A DNA stretch of 64,000 nucleotides from Przewalskia tangutica (taxonomy: Eukaryota > Streptophyta > Magnoliopsida > Solanales > Solanaceae): NCBI GenBank assembly GCA_029844215.1, contig CM056726.1, forward strand, positions 75,445,548 to 75,509,547, given 5' to 3'. Below the pieces are notes generated by a model. It was not told the origin of the DNA and made no database searches. It was given only the letters and a program-made list of their open reading frames with translations. Both the position numbers and the translations under genes were made by a program. Positions 1 to 11,110 of this stretch are shown piece by piece. Within the stretch, counting starts at the first letter, position 1; each line of letters opens with the position of its first letter.

Positions 1-69
1 ATTCCGAGATCGTGCTTTAGAGAGTGTGTTATAGGTTGGACCCTCTAACGAATTCCTTTCTGTATGATT

Positions 70-1260
70 ATGCCTCCACGTAAGGCAACCGGGCCCGAGA
101 AGGCAAAGCGGTAGGAGGCGCTAGCGAGACACCCGAGTTACGAGGCTCGTGCCCGGTCTATACCGAGAGGCGGCGAGTTCTATGACGCCAGGCCCAGCGA
201 GACCACGAGACCCACCCATCCCACGGCACAGGCGGAGGTTAGGGTACAAGGAGATGGCCCGACTATTGGCTAAAGTTGTGGCCCGATACGAGAGAGGCTG
301 GATGCGGCAGTTCAGCTCGGCTCGATCGCACCGTAGTGCACCCGAGGCGAATAGTTTGAGGCTACGAGATTTCTTGAGTTGTAGCCCGAGTTTTTCGGTC
401 GAGGCGGAAGATGATCCGCGAGTTCATCCGTCACCGCAGAGGATTATGCGGGTGATCGTGGCTTGAAGGCGAGGCGTGACATTCGGTTCGCATCGGCTGC
501 GTGATACCGCGATCGATTGGTTTGATTCATGGGAGCTTTCGGGAGAGCATGCACCTCCAGCATATGGGATGAGTTTTGAGGCTTTTCTCACACACTTCTT
601 GCCTCCGCGGATGAGAGGCACGGTGATAGATTCTTGTTCTTTGAGACAGGAGGGCCTTGAGTGAGAGTACAATGTCGAGTTTGATTCTTTGGCTCGATAT
701 GTCCCACTGGTGCGAGAGATGGAGGACAGGGTGCATCGCTATGTCATGGGCTAGATGATTACATGGCGAGTCTTGTGCGGGTGTGTCCCTTCACCCGAGC
801 ATGGACATAACCGTATGCGAGCTCATCTGTTTGGGTTGTGAGGCGTAGAGACCCGGGTAGCGATATCAGCGAGAAGAAGGCCAAGACGGCGGTTCTTTTG
901 GTGGTCCTCGGGGTGGCGGCATCGCAGAAGTCCGGATTTGCACCACGGCCAGCAGAGCGCTCCTACCTCATTTTCAAGGCCAGAGCGGTCGGGGCGGTCG
1001 GGGCCCGGGACTTGATTTCGGGTAGCGGTGCTAACTGCTCGAGTGCGCTCGGTGTGCCCGTTGTGGCGAATACTATTCGGGCGTACTCGAGCTTGCTATA
1101 CTTGTGGCCAGAGGTCACTGCGAGAAGTTTGTCCGGCCGGCGGCGGTGGTAGGGCTCGGCCTACGAGTGCATTGCGCTTCTTCATCCCAGCGATTACTCG
1201 CCGGAGGCAAGGTACACATGGATCAGCGGGTCGCGGCAGGTCGTGGCGCGAGTCCCGATT
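70..1260 (+). pseudogene. gag pseudogene of element 1
   Basis: Gag forms the capsid and nucleocapsid of the retrotransposon particle. The start at 70 reads MPPRKATGPEKAKR and is followed at once by a stop; the same N terminus opens the gag of element C (MPLRKAT). A capsid segment is readable at 476-740 in shifting frames, including AFLTHFLPPRMR and EYNVEFDSLARYVP. A nucleocapsid zinc knuckle is partly kept near 1085-1135 (ACYTCGQ, then degraded). Many one- and two-base indels and several stops destroy the frame. The 3' limit is approximate. Confidence 0.75.
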
Positions 1261-1319
1261 CTAGCGGTCCTCGACCGCATATATGCTTTGTCGGTAAGCG
1301 GGATCGTGAGGCCTCACGA

Positions 1320-1720
1320 TGTCGCCACGAGTACCTTATCGGTTCGGGTTTGATGTGTATGCTTTGATAGATCCGGTTCTACTCTGCCCTATATATCTCC
1401 CTTGTTGCTAGTAGGATAGGGATAGAGCACGAGTCCATAGACCACTTTCGAGGTAGCTACGCCGGTGGGTGATTCGGTGGTAGCTCGGCGGGTATATAGA
1501 GCTTGTCTGTGACTATTTACGATCGTCGGACCCTAGCCGACTTGATAGAGTTGGAGATGATTGACTTGGCGTGATTATGGGGATGGATTGGCTAGCTTCT
1601 TGCTACGCCAATGTAGGCAGAGAGAGTAATGCGGTTCCAGTTTCTGAGGCCGGTTGTTGAGTGGGAGAGCACGCGGTATCGCCAGGGTAGGTTTATTTCC
1701 TACCTCAAGGCTAGGAAGAT
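1320..1720 (+). pseudogene. Aspartic protease remnant of element 1 pol
   Basis: The family protease releases Gag and Pol proteins from the polyprotein. The segment DVYALIDP near 1340-1372 matches the residues leading into the active-site DPGS, but bases are missing just after it so the frame is lost. Further on, near 1560-1610, the DNA matches the stretch coding for the protease end in element G (the G-M-D-W-L-A-S-C-Y-A-N-V region at 50162-50518), again out of frame. Assignment relies on position between gag and RT and on similarity to the better copy in G. Confidence 0.6.
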
Positions 1721-1839
1721 GGTGCGAAGGGTATATCTACCATCTCGTTCGGGTGTTTGATCTGAAGGCTGCGGTACCAGATTTTGATCGATTCGAGTCG
1801 TGAGTTCCCAGGCGTGTTTCGGATGACCTCCCGGTATCC

Positions 1840-2560
1840 TCACGAGAGGAGATTGAGTTTTGTATTGACATATTGCCAGACACTCGGCCTATTTCCATTC
1901 CGCCATACAGAATGGCACCTGCCGAGTTGAGAGAGTTGAAGGATCAGCTTAGAGATTTGCTGGAGAAGGGCTTCATCAGGCCTAGTGTTTCTTCCTGGGG
2001 AGCGCCGATTTTGTTCGTGAAGAAGAAGGACGGGACGCTGCGCATGTGTGTTGATTACAGGCAGCTGAACAAGGTGACCATTAAACGAATACCCCTTCCT
2101 GTGATTGATGATTTGTTCGACCGATTGCGAGTGCGAGATGTTTCTCAAGATTGATCTGCGATCGGGCTATCATCAGTGCTAGTCGAGCGGTGGATGTCCC
2201 TAGATCGCATTCGGGACCGATGCGGGCATTATGAGTTCAGTCATGTCTTTTGGGTTGACCAATGCTCGTGGTATTCATGGATTTGATGAACCGAGTGTTC
2301 AAACCATTTTGGACACGTTTGTGATAGTGTTCATTGATGATATCTTGGTTTATTCGCTCAGGCGAGGAGCATGCGGAGCATTTGAAAGGTCTTGTGATTC
2401 TCGGGACCGTGATTATGCGCCAAGTTTTCCAAATGTGAGTTTTGGTTGACTTGATGGCGTTTCTTGGGCATATTGTCGGGGTGATGGCATTCGAGTGGAT
2501 ACGCCAAGATCGAGCGATCGGGACTTGGCCTAGACCTACTACTCCGGCAGAGGTTCGCGA
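1840..2560 (+). pseudogene. Reverse transcriptase remnant of element 1 pol
   Basis: RT copies the element RNA into DNA. The start is well kept: the frame at 1873-2154 reads PAELRELKDQLRDLLEKGFIRPS, then FVKKKDGTLRMCVDYRQLN, standard Ty3/gypsy RT blocks. A frameshift near 2140 breaks the reading; the next frame (2231-2449) carries VIVFIDDILVYS near 2318-2355, the catalytic double-aspartate motif of gypsy RTs. A third frame from 2442 covers the connection region. At least two frameshifts are needed, so this is dead. The homologous region in element G (48945-49955) is open and serves as reference. Confidence 0.85.
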
Positions 2561-2639
2561 TTTTACGGGCCTTGCGAGGATATTATCGGTTCGTGGAGAA
2601 GTTTGCTTATCTACGCACCATTGACTAGGTGACTCGAGA

Positions 2640-3110
2640 AGCGGCCAAGTTTGATGGTGATGCTTGTGGCGGGGTTTCGATTCTTTGAAAGAGAGTACGA
2701 CCGCCCCGTTCTTACTCTTCGCAGGTCGACGGTTATGTCGTGTATTGTGATCGTCGGGCATCGGGTTGGGATGTGTGTTGATGCAGCATGGCGGGGTTAT
2801 AGCATATGCATCCCGACAGTGAAGAAACACGAGAGGAACTACCCCCATGATTTGGAGTTGGCGGTGTAATTCACGCTTTGAAGATCCGAGGCACTATTTG
2901 TATGGGGTTCACGTGGATATTTATACTGCACCACAAGAGCCTCCAGTATATCTTCACAGAGGAGCTGAACTTACGGCGAAGACGGTGGTTAGAGTTGCTT
3001 AAGGATTACGATGTTGATATCTGTACCACGGGAAGGCCAATGTTGTGGCGTATGCTCTTAGTCGTAGGTCGATGGGAGCCTATCGGATGTGCGACTAGAG
3101 AGGAGGGACA
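2640..3110 (+). pseudogene. RNase H remnant of element 1 pol
   Basis: RNase H removes the RNA strand during reverse transcription. The DNA around 2720-2770 encodes the block with the first catalytic Asp (YC-D, aligned to VIYCDASG in element G). The segment at 2878-3020 reads through HHKSLQYIF and RRRWLELLKDYDVDI, typical of the RNase H C-terminal half. Frame changes near 2870, 2960 and 3030 break it. The tail, which in G reads HPGKANVVADALSRR, is shifted here. Confidence 0.75.
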
Positions 3111-3369
3111 TGGTTCGTGATTTGCATCGATTAGCGAGCCTTGGTGTCCGCTTGATTGATTCGATAGCGGTGGGGTTAGAGTTCGTGAGGTTGCCGAGTC
3201 TTCCATCGTCGAGGAGGTGAAGAGCAGCAATTCGAGGATCGGCTTTGATTCGATATCGTGATCTGACTCTTCGTGAGGGCAAGAGTCCTTTTGAGTAGCA
3301 CTGATGGGGTGCTAAGGTTTGGCGGTGTGTGTTCGGATGTTTGAGGACTTGGCGGAGTTCTTGGGGAAG

Positions 3370-4400
3370 CACACCGCGCGCGTTACTCTATCCATCCGGG
3401 GTCGACCAAGATGTACCACGACCTTAGATCTGAGTATTGGTGGGATGGCTTGAAGAAAGACGTTGCAGAGTTCGTAGCTCGAGTGCGTGTTGTCGGCGGT
3501 GAAGGTAGAGCCCGGAGGCCGGTGGCTTGTTGACGCATTGAGATCGACACGGAAGTGGGAGGTAATCAACATGGACTTTATCACGGGATTACCTCGCACT
3601 CGGAGAGACATGATTCTATATGGGTTATCGTCGGCGGTCGCGAAATCAGCCCACTTTCTTCCGTCGGACGACTTTTGGTGAGGATTATGCGCACTTTACA
3701 TCCGAGAGATCGTCGATGCATGGAGTCCCTATTTCGATCATATCGGCGTAGAGCCCGGTTCTGGCTAACTTCGGAGGTCTTTCCAGAGGTTTAGGGACGC
3801 AGTGAGCCCGAGCATCGCATTTCATCCACGCATGACAGACGGGCGAGCGCACTATCCGCACTCGAGGATATCTGCGAGCTGTGTTATTGACCGATGGTAG
3901 TTGGGAGGATCATTTGCCTCTAGTTGAGTTTGCGTATAATAATAGCTACCACTCCAGTATTCAGATGGCGCCTTATGAGGCCTTGTATGGGAGGAAGTGC
4001 AGATCGCCTATAGGTTGGTTCGATGTGGGCGAGGTGCAGCTAGTGGGACCAGATTTGGTGCAGCAGGCAGTGGATAAGGTGAAGCTTATCCGAGAGCGAC
4101 TATTGACAGCTCAGAGTCGACAGAAGTCGTATGCAGATCATCGTCGTCGGCATCTGGAGTTCGCAGTAGATGATTGGGTTTTCCTAAAGGTGTCACCCAT
4201 GAAGGGTGTGATGAGATTCGGGAAGAAGGAAACTCGGCCCAAGGTACATCGGGCGTTTGATTGTCGCGAGGTAGGCAAGGTTGCCTACGAGTTGGATCTG
4301 CCGTCCGTCTGGAGGCGATGCATCGTGTTTCACGTATCTATCGCCGAGGAGATGTATCGGATCCATCTAGGTACACCCGATTGACGATGTCGGTGTGACC
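3370..4400 (+). pseudogene. Integrase remnant of element 1 pol
   Basis: Integrase joins the DNA copy to the genome. The zinc-binding region at about 3380-3490 and the core first Asp (INMDFITGLPRT near 3565-3600) are readable. The block that should hold the second catalytic Asp (near 3735-3770) is disrupted by a stop and substitutions. The C-terminal third is one long open stretch, 3881-4384, with MAPYEALYGRKCRSPIGWFD, VGEVQLVGPDLVQQAVDKVK and VDDWVFLKVSPMKGVMRFG, the GPY/F-type C-terminal domain. A frameshift near 4230 alters the stretch before AYELDLPS. Confidence 0.85.
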
Positions 4401-4429
4401 GAGGTTATCGTATGAGAGATTCCCATGGC

Positions 4430-4570
4430 GATAGTCGATCGTCGAGTTAGGCGTCTGGACGAATGACGTGGCTTCCGTCAAAGTCTTGTGGCGGAACGAG
4501 CTCGGAGAGGAGATGACGTGGGAAGCCGGGAGGACATGAGACGAAGTATCCTCACCTATTCCCACACCTC
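4430..4570 (+). pseudogene. C-terminal chromodomain remnant of element 1 integrase
   Basis: Chromoviral integrases end in a chromodomain thought to steer insertion towards heterochromatin. The DNA at about 4430-4560 encodes the conserved DRxVRRL segment, an S-V-K-V-L-W-R-N strand and an EMTWE-like segment, in two frames. The homologous segment in element G lies at 43990-44118. Placing it directly after the integrase C-terminal domain supports the chromovirus assignment. Confidence 0.65.
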
Positions 4571-4683
4571 CGTAATTCACTTTCCTACTTGTAAATTTCC
4601 ATTATCATTTATGCCTAAGTGTTGTTTTGTGGCGTGTGTGGCATTTGCTAACTGCTTAAGCTTCTTCGATAATCGTCTTGAGA
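4571..4683 (+). other. 3' untranslated spacer of element 1
   Basis: Spacer between the chromodomain and the PPT hairpin. It contains no coding sequence I recognise and does not resemble the tail module shared by the non-autonomous elements. Confidence 0.5.
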
Positions 4684-4720
4684 AGGAACATTCGGACGAA
4701 TGTTTCTAAGGAGGGGAGAA
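4684..4720 (+). promoter_or_regulatory. PPT and adjoining hairpin of element 1
   Basis: The PPT (4708-4720, AAGGAGGGGAGAA) primes plus-strand DNA and directly precedes the LTR TG. Immediately upstream, AGGAACATTCG (4684-4694) and CGAATGTTTCT (4697-4707) form an 11-bp stem with one G-T pair and a 2-nt loop, ending on the first base of the PPT. The arrangement recurs in all the related elements here. Confidence 0.8.
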
Positions 4721-7170
4721 TGTTATACCCCGTATTTCCAGAGTATGTACGTAAGGAAATACGTACAAAAAGTTTGGCTTTAAAGTTAGCCTTGGACGTT
4801 TTATTTGTGCACAACACACTAGAAGAATCGTTTTCGACGAAACGTTTCCACAACTTTAAGAGAGAAAATTCCGACTATGTCATTTAGTATTTTTGCGGAT
4901 TTTTCCGAGAGACGAAACATTTTGGACCAACGGGAGGCGACACTTGTCACCCTCCAATTGAGTGGACTTGACACGGCAATAGGGCCGATTGGGTTGGCTT
5001 CTTTTGTCTTGGAGTTGGTAGGTTATTTTGTGTGCAAGTTGGCCAAGGACACTTGCCTAAATCCTCACCCTACACTTGCCTTGCACTTGTCTTCATCTTG
5101 GCCATTGGTTGGCCAAGGCTTGAGCTATAAATACCCCTCTTGAGATGAAGAGTTCTTCATCCACAAAAGCTTTCAAAGTCTAAAAATCCTTCCCTCTCCC
5201 TTTGTTAGCAATTCGTCCAACACCCCCTTCCTCGAGAAGCTTGGCGAGGGCCTACCCACTAGCTAGTCGAAATCTACCCCCTCCTTGGTAGAAAAGTTGT
5301 CTTCTAGTACCGTTATAATGCCCAAAATACCTAGCCCAAATCCCTTAGTCCTTAGTTGAAGTTGTGAAGAACTTCTAAGGTTTCTTGAGCTCTGGGAGCG
5401 TACAACTTAGGAGCTAAACCTTGCTCAGGCGCGACTTTATCTAGGATATTATTGGGCTTACCGAGGTAACTAATCCTAACCCTCTTTTGAATTAGAGAAT
5501 ACTTACTGTTGTAGTATTAGAATAAGTATTAGATACTTAGAAGAATATCACAGAATAGAATTGAACTGTTATCACAGTAGAAGGGTTTAAAAGAAGAATA
5601 ATTGAACTGTACTCACATAGGACTGTTTTCACAGTAGACTTACATAGCTCACCGAGTAGGGTTGTGCTGCCCGACTTTCCGTAGAATTATGAACCCCCTG
5701 TTTAGAATGACCTCGAGCAGTCTTTGATAGATATCTGTGACTATTATAGGCTGACTCTCTGCGCGCGACATATTCAACTTGGCAGGTGGTTTTCGCTGAG
5801 AAGGTATGTGATTCTTCCTAAAGCATGATATTTTATAATATATAGTACGGTAGACGTACATGTTACTGAATAATAACTACGGCAATGTCTTTGACTTAAG
5901 CTGAATAATACTTATGGTAATGCCTCGGCTTAAGCTTGAATAATACTTACGGCGATGCCTCACGCTTAAGCCGAATAACAAAGAACGAAAACATTTCAAA
6001 AGAATCTTGAATCATTTTTAACGTAAGATAAATATTTGGTTTTAAAACAAAAGCGTAAGAGTTATCGGCTTTATGGGAAGTTAGGTATAACGACTTAAGA
6101 AGATAAAAGGAATTTACTTGTTTTGTTTATAAAAGCCTTGTATTGATTTATTAAGTGTAGTAAGATTGTTTGATAAGTAGACATGTTATGGCCACTGTGT
6201 TAGTGTCTTGTAATCTTTGTGTAAGGGTCATTCTTGCTGTGCTTACGTTGCTAACCGGTAAGTCCATTGTAATCGTTATTGTATCACCTACCCTCGATCG
6301 TTATACGCGGCTTGCCCCTCGATGCGGGTCTATACGGCTATGCGGTCCGTGAGACTATGCGAGCGGCGGTATGCTCGATTGATCATTCCGGCGTTTAGCC
6401 TGATCGCAGGACTCCTACGCGGTCTGTTGAGACTATGCGGTCTTTTGAGGCTATGCGGGTGCGGGAGCCTAGGCGGATCTTGGGGTTGGCTGCCCCGATG
6501 CGAGAAATATCTCACGCGGTGCAGGTGGGACCTATGCGGGTGCGGAAGTCGGGACTAGGCACGCAGAATGATACTATGGGCGATTGGCCTTGCTTCGATC
6601 ATTCGCGGCCTAGAATAGACCATTCTGCTTTTCCTATTCATGTTGTTGTTTGTGATGTGGCACTATGTGCAATTGAGTGATTGTATTTGTGAAAAGGTTT
6701 TAAATACTTTGATTTCATTTTAAGTACTTTATAGTTTCACATACTTGGTACTGTTGTCTTGACCTCGCCCGGGGCTGCGTTCATGCCGCGGTAAGGGCAA
6801 GCAGTGCTAGATCCACATCCTTAGGATCTTTGCGTTGGTGTCGTGAGCTCCATCTTCTCCGAGGCTCTACTTTTGGGTATGATCTCCCGTATTGTAGATA
6901 GTTTTGTCTGATCAGGGTATGGCGGGGCCCTGTCCCGCCATAGTTGTTTACTTCCTTAGAGGTCTGTAGTACTATTGGACAGTTGGGATGTAACTGCAAA
7001 ACTTGAGTTATTTATATTATGCCGAAAGGCAAGCTTTTCATCAGATAAACTGTGTCTTATTTTATAAACTGTTTCCTGTCTTGTTTTATATTCCGCTGGT
7101 TACTCTGATGTATGACTACTTGGGTGCCCCGGTAAGGCACCAGTCACGGGCCCCGGAACGGGTCGTGACA
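4721..7170 (+). mobile_element. LTR (2450 bp): 3' LTR of element 1, probably chimeric with the 5' LTR of element E
   Basis: Starts TGTTATACCCCG after a PPT and ends GGTCGTGACA, the TG...CA termini shared by the LTRs here. TATA box CTATAAATAC at 5125-5134. It is about 1 kb shorter than sister LTRs: the U3 lacks the extra distal block and part of U5 is missing around 6000-6200. A three-copy CTTAAG-bearing repeat lies at 5872-5975 and ATGCGG-type repeats at 6290-6550. Conserved U5 stem-loops remain, for example 6919-6941. It is followed not by a primer site but by mid-body sequence of E, so it seems to serve both elements. Confidence 0.85.
5125..5134 (+). promoter_or_regulatory. LTR promoter TATA box
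   Basis: CTATAAATAC preceded by a run of CACTTG motifs and an inverted CCAAT (ATTGGTTGGCC) within 60 bases. The same block precedes the TATA box in the other LTRs of this type. The transcript start would be expected about 30 bases downstream. Confidence 0.7.
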
Positions 7171-8312
7171 CTTAGAATATTACGTAGAAGACCTTAGAGG
7201 CGAGGCCATCGTTGGTAAAAGAATTATTTCGTGTTTGACCCTTATCGAAGTGCATAATCCCTGAGTGTTGTGAAACGAAAGAGGGTAGTTGAGCTTAGAA
7301 GACCGCTAGGTTTTCGTAACGTGATTGGTGAGATTGTTCCGGATCGGGGAGCTAGTGTTTTGTGCGTTGCCGGGTCGGGTTGAGGCCGTGTTGCGGGTCG
7401 ACCCACGCCCTGTTTGGTGATGGGGTCAGTTTGTGGTGGTCCCGCATTATGTTAGGATCACGAGGGTGTTAGGCCCAGGTTTAGTTAACCATTGTACAAG
7501 TTCGTGGATGTGTTCGACCTGTAGTCGGGCCGATGGGGTCAACCCGTCTTATCTTTTAGTCGAACCGTGTACTCAGTAGTAAGTTGCGAGATGATTATTT
7601 CAAGAAGGTTGTAAGGCTGCACGGGGTGCCTACCTTCACCTTATGGCTGACAGGGGAGTCCAAGTTGCGGCTGTTTCTTTTCTGGAAGAGTTACCAGGCA
7701 AGGTTAGGAACTCAGGTGAATCTCGGTCGCATTCACCTCGGGCGTTGTTTGGATTTCGGGAGTAGCTGTAAGGACTCTTCGCCCCTTGTTGAGTATGTAT
7801 TATATAGCTACCATTTCAGTATTCGGGTGTCGCCGTTTGGAGCCTTTTTATAAGCACTAGTGTAAGATTTCCGATCGACTGATTCGATGTAAGCAAGGTG
7901 CAGATAGTTGGTTCGTACTTGTTCAGCAGGGCGTGGATAGGGTGGAGCTTATCCAGAAGAGGTCATTGGCAGCTCAGAGTCAGTGGGAAGCAGTACCAGA
8001 AACATGGTAAGTGATAAGGAAGAGTTCGAGTGTACGAGAAGGGTACGACGAGTAAGGCAAAGTGACAAAAGTGGTATGGGAAGAAGCGAGCATGTATTAC
8101 AGGCATAGGTGTGATCATTTCGTTTGTAAAGAGTAGGTGCGAAGGGAGTATATTTTTAGACCTCTAGTAGGAGCTTTCGTGATAGAGGTGATTCCTCGTG
8201 GACTTGGAGATAAGTAGGTGCGTTTGTTGTGTTGTGGCCAGGTGTGGCATGGATGTTTCCGTAAGTATAGCAGTAAGGACTATACTGGCGCCTGTTCGTT
8301 TTGAGACTTAGA
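7171..8312 (+). mobile_element. Element E: truncated body of a non-autonomous element
   Basis: The sequence matches the bodies of elements A, B and D but enters in the middle: the first bases align to the CTTAGAG...ACGTAGAGACC stretch that in A lies about 1.1 kb after the primer site. The primer site and gag remnant are therefore missing. What remains is the unknown shared module (7171-7560), an integrase remnant and the tail module (about 8130-8312), which contains the hairpin AGTATAG/CTATACT at 8264-8286. No usable open frame is present. Confidence 0.75.
7780..8010 (+). pseudogene. Integrase C-terminal remnant in element E
   Basis: Recognised by alignment to the integrase of element 1 at 3940-4140: SYHFSIR, then FDV-like, VQIVGS-like and LAAQSQ-like segments. 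It is broken by stops and indels and lacks the catalytic core. It is evidence that the non-autonomous family came from a gag-pol element by internal deletion. Confidence 0.65.
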
Positions 8313-8350
8313 AGGAACATTCGGGACGAATGTTTCTAAGGAGGGGAGAA
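8313..8350 (+). promoter_or_regulatory. PPT and adjoining hairpin of element E
   Basis: PPT AAGGAGGGGAGAA at 8338-8350. Stem arms 8313-8323 and 8327-8337 with a GGA loop, abutting the PPT. Confidence 0.8.
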
Positions 8351-9039
8351 TGTTATACCCCGTAGTTCCAGGGTATGTATGCGAGGACGTACGTACGAGA
8401 ATACGACATTGAAATTAGAAAGGAAGAAAGAGGTGATTTTTCCACGGAAAAGTTTCCGGTTTTTGTAAAGGAAAAAGGTTCGTTAATGGGAATTGGATTC
8501 CCAGATTTGGTATTCGGACTTCTTGGAATATTAGAGAATTATGGAATTTTATTTTCGGAAATGGTCACGTGGGGCCCACGGGAGAAAATTCTGATTTTGT
8601 AGGCCCACTTTGTTTTCGAGATTTTGGCCATTGTGGGTATTTTCGGAAGATGAAATATTTTGGACGGGTAGGAGGGCGACACGTGTCACCCCCCCCCCCT
8701 AGTTGGCTTGGACGATTTCACTTTGTGCACAACACCCGTTTAGAGTCGTTTTCCGACGAAACGTTTTACTAAACTCGCGTAGGATAAATTCCGGCTATGT
8801 CATTTCTAATTTTTGCGGATTTTCCGAGAGACGAAACACTTTGGACCAACGAGAGGCGACACTTGTCACCTCTCATTGGTGGACTTAATGGCGGTATTAG
8901 GGCGAATGGAGGCTTATTTTGTCAAGTAGTTGGTAGGATATTTTGTGTGCAAGTTGGCCAAGGACACTTGCCTAAATCCTCACCCTACACTTGCCTTGCA
9001 CTTGGCACCATCTTGGCCCTTGGTTGGCCATCCCTTGAC

Positions 9040-9048
9040 CTATAAATA
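9040..9048 (+). promoter_or_regulatory. LTR promoter TATA box
   Basis: CTATAAATA in element E's 3' LTR, with the same upstream CACTTG and inverted CCAAT block as the other LTRs. Confidence 0.7.
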
Positions 9049-9780
9049 CCCCCCTTTAGATGAAGAGTTCTTCATCCACATTTCACTTTCCAAGTCTTGA
9101 AAATCCTCTCCTTCCTTGTCAGGTTTTCGTCCAACCTCCCCTCTAGCCTTCGGCTTGGCGAGCCCCCTCTAAAGCTAGCCTAGCGAAACTACCCCCTCCC
9201 TGGTAGAAAAGTTGCCTTCTAGTATTGTTATAATGCCCAAATTACCTAGCCCAAATCCTTAGTCCTTAGTAGAAGTTGTGAAGAACTAAGGTTTTCTTAG
9301 AGCTCTGGAGCGCACAACTTAGAGCTAAACCTTGCTCAGCGACTTTTATCAAGGATATTATTGGGCTTACGAGGTAAATAACCTTATCCTCCTTTTGTAA
9401 TTAGAATATACATCTTGTAGAAGTATAGGAATAAGTATTAAATACTTAGAAGGATATTAAAGAATAGAATTGAACTGTTATCACGAAGAAGGGTTTAAAA
9501 GATGAATTTGTACTTACATGGGACTGTTTTCACGATGAGCTTGAGTAGCTCACGGGTAGGAAGTGCTGCCCAAATGTCCATAGAATAACGAACCCTGCTT
9601 AGAGCTTTGTGCAGATCTGATCTGACGTTGATAGGCGTGTTGGTATTATAGGTCGATTCTCCGCGCGACATATTCAACTTGGCGGTGGATTTCGAGAAGG
9701 TATGTGATTCTTCCTATACTCTTGAGCATGATATTTTAAATAAATATGTATATAGTACGGTAGACGTACGTGTGTTAACT

Positions 9781-9895
9781 GAATAATAATTACGGCAATG
9801 TCTTCGGACTTAAGCCTGAATAATAATTACGGCAATGTCTTCGGACTTAAGCCTGAATAATAATTACGGCAATGTCTTCTGACTTAAGCCTGAAT
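9781..9895 (+). repeat. Three tandem 37-bp units in U5
   Basis: Units start at 9781, 9818 and 9855 and differ at one or two bases. Each contains CTTAAG and GGCAATGTCTTC. Sister LTRs hold one to three degenerate copies, for example 5872-5975 and about 51960-52035. Confidence 0.9.
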
Positions 9896-10848
9896 AAAAA
9901 GAATCTGAAGAAGTTCAAAAGAATTAAGAAACCTTTTTTTTTAAAGAAGAGTAACACTTGGTTTTAAAAGCTTAAGAGTTATACTAGCTTTATGGGAAGT
10001 TAGGTATAACGGCTTAAGAGTGATAAAAAGAACGATTTATTGATTTAAGGAAATAAGAGACTTGACTTATTATACTAATATGAATTTTGTTAAAAAGTGT
10101 GAAACCTAATTCGTGAGTAAATAGTATTTTTGATTTTCAAAAGGAATGATGTTTTACCGATCAGAATAAATGTCGAACAAACCACAGCAGCGCTAATAAA
10201 GGGAAATATTGTGACTAATAAAGTATTATTAAAACCAGTAGAAACTTACATCTGCATAGGAGCTAAGATGAGACAAAATGGTATTACATTTACTAGATCA
10301 TGGCTGCTGTAATAAGATTGTTACGAATAATAATAACCTACTCACACTTAGGGTATATGTTTCTCAAATTGTTTTAAAGGATTAAAGCTATGAACTACGA
10401 AACCTTTCAATGAGAAAATTGAGTAATTGAAATTAGGCAAACTTAAGCGTTGGGAAAAGAATGTTGTTACTTGATTTTACAAAGAGAAATGTTTTGATTT
10501 ACTTCAAAAGATAATCACTTTATTTTTATACTACGGGTATTGTGTGACTTTTGTGAAAGAAACGGATCTTTTAAAAGAGTAATACATAAAGTACTTTGGG
10601 GGCTAAAAACCCGAACTTGTTAGCATAATGTAGAAAGTACCTTGTGTGAATAACTTGATTGTATTGATTTGTGATAGTCTTGTAATACTTTCTTGTTGAC
10701 TTGATAAGTAAACATGTTAGGATGCTACGTGAGTTAGTATCTTGTGATGTTTGTGTAGAGGGGTTTTCCCTTATTATGCTTAGGTTGTTTAACGATAAAA
10801 CTGTCATGTTGATATTATATCACTCATGATTCCGGGGGTTAAGCTGCC

Positions 10849-11110
10849 CTCCGATGCGGGGTAGACTTAGGCGGGTCTAGTGACCTATGATTCGAGAATA
10901 CCTTATGCAGGTCTGTATGGCCTATGCGGAGCTACGGGAGTTCCAGGTTAGTATGCGGCCCTTGTGGTCATGCGGTCTTTGTGGCCATGCGGACGACGAG
11001 TCCAGGACGCTGCCGGGGAGTAGCTACCCTCGATGCGGGGAATACCTCATGCGGGCCATTGGAGTGGCCCATGCGGAGCTACGGAAAGTTCCAGGGCTAG
11101 ACGCGCACAT
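10849..11110 (+). repeat. ATGCGG-rich degenerate array in U5
   Basis: Repeated GATGCGGG, AATACCTCATGCGG and CTATGCGGAGCTACGG motifs. The same array type sits at the equivalent place in LTRs of B, D, F, A and I. In C's 5' LTR a 33-bp array occupies the place instead. Confidence 0.7.

Larger units (their letters stand above)
1..4720 (+). mobile_element. Element 1: internal region of a decayed Ty3/gypsy chromovirus (Tekay/Del-like), 5' end outside window
   Basis: Remnants lie in the order gag, protease, RT, RNase H, integrase, chromodomain. That order (integrase after RNase H) defines Ty3/gypsy, and the C-terminal chromodomain marks chromoviruses. The window opens a few tens of bases before the gag start, so the 5' LTR and primer site lie to the left. 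Reading frames change every 50-200 codons and stops are frequent, so nothing here can give a full polyprotein. A PPT and then an LTR starting TGTTATACCCC close the region at 4720. Clade assignment rests on the protein motifs and the large LTRs; the chromovirus call is firmer than the Tekay call. Confidence 0.85.

Noticed and set aside
2237..2848. 203-codon minus-strand open frame
   Set aside because: It is the shadow of the RT/RNase H remnant on the plus strand and shows no recognisable domain.
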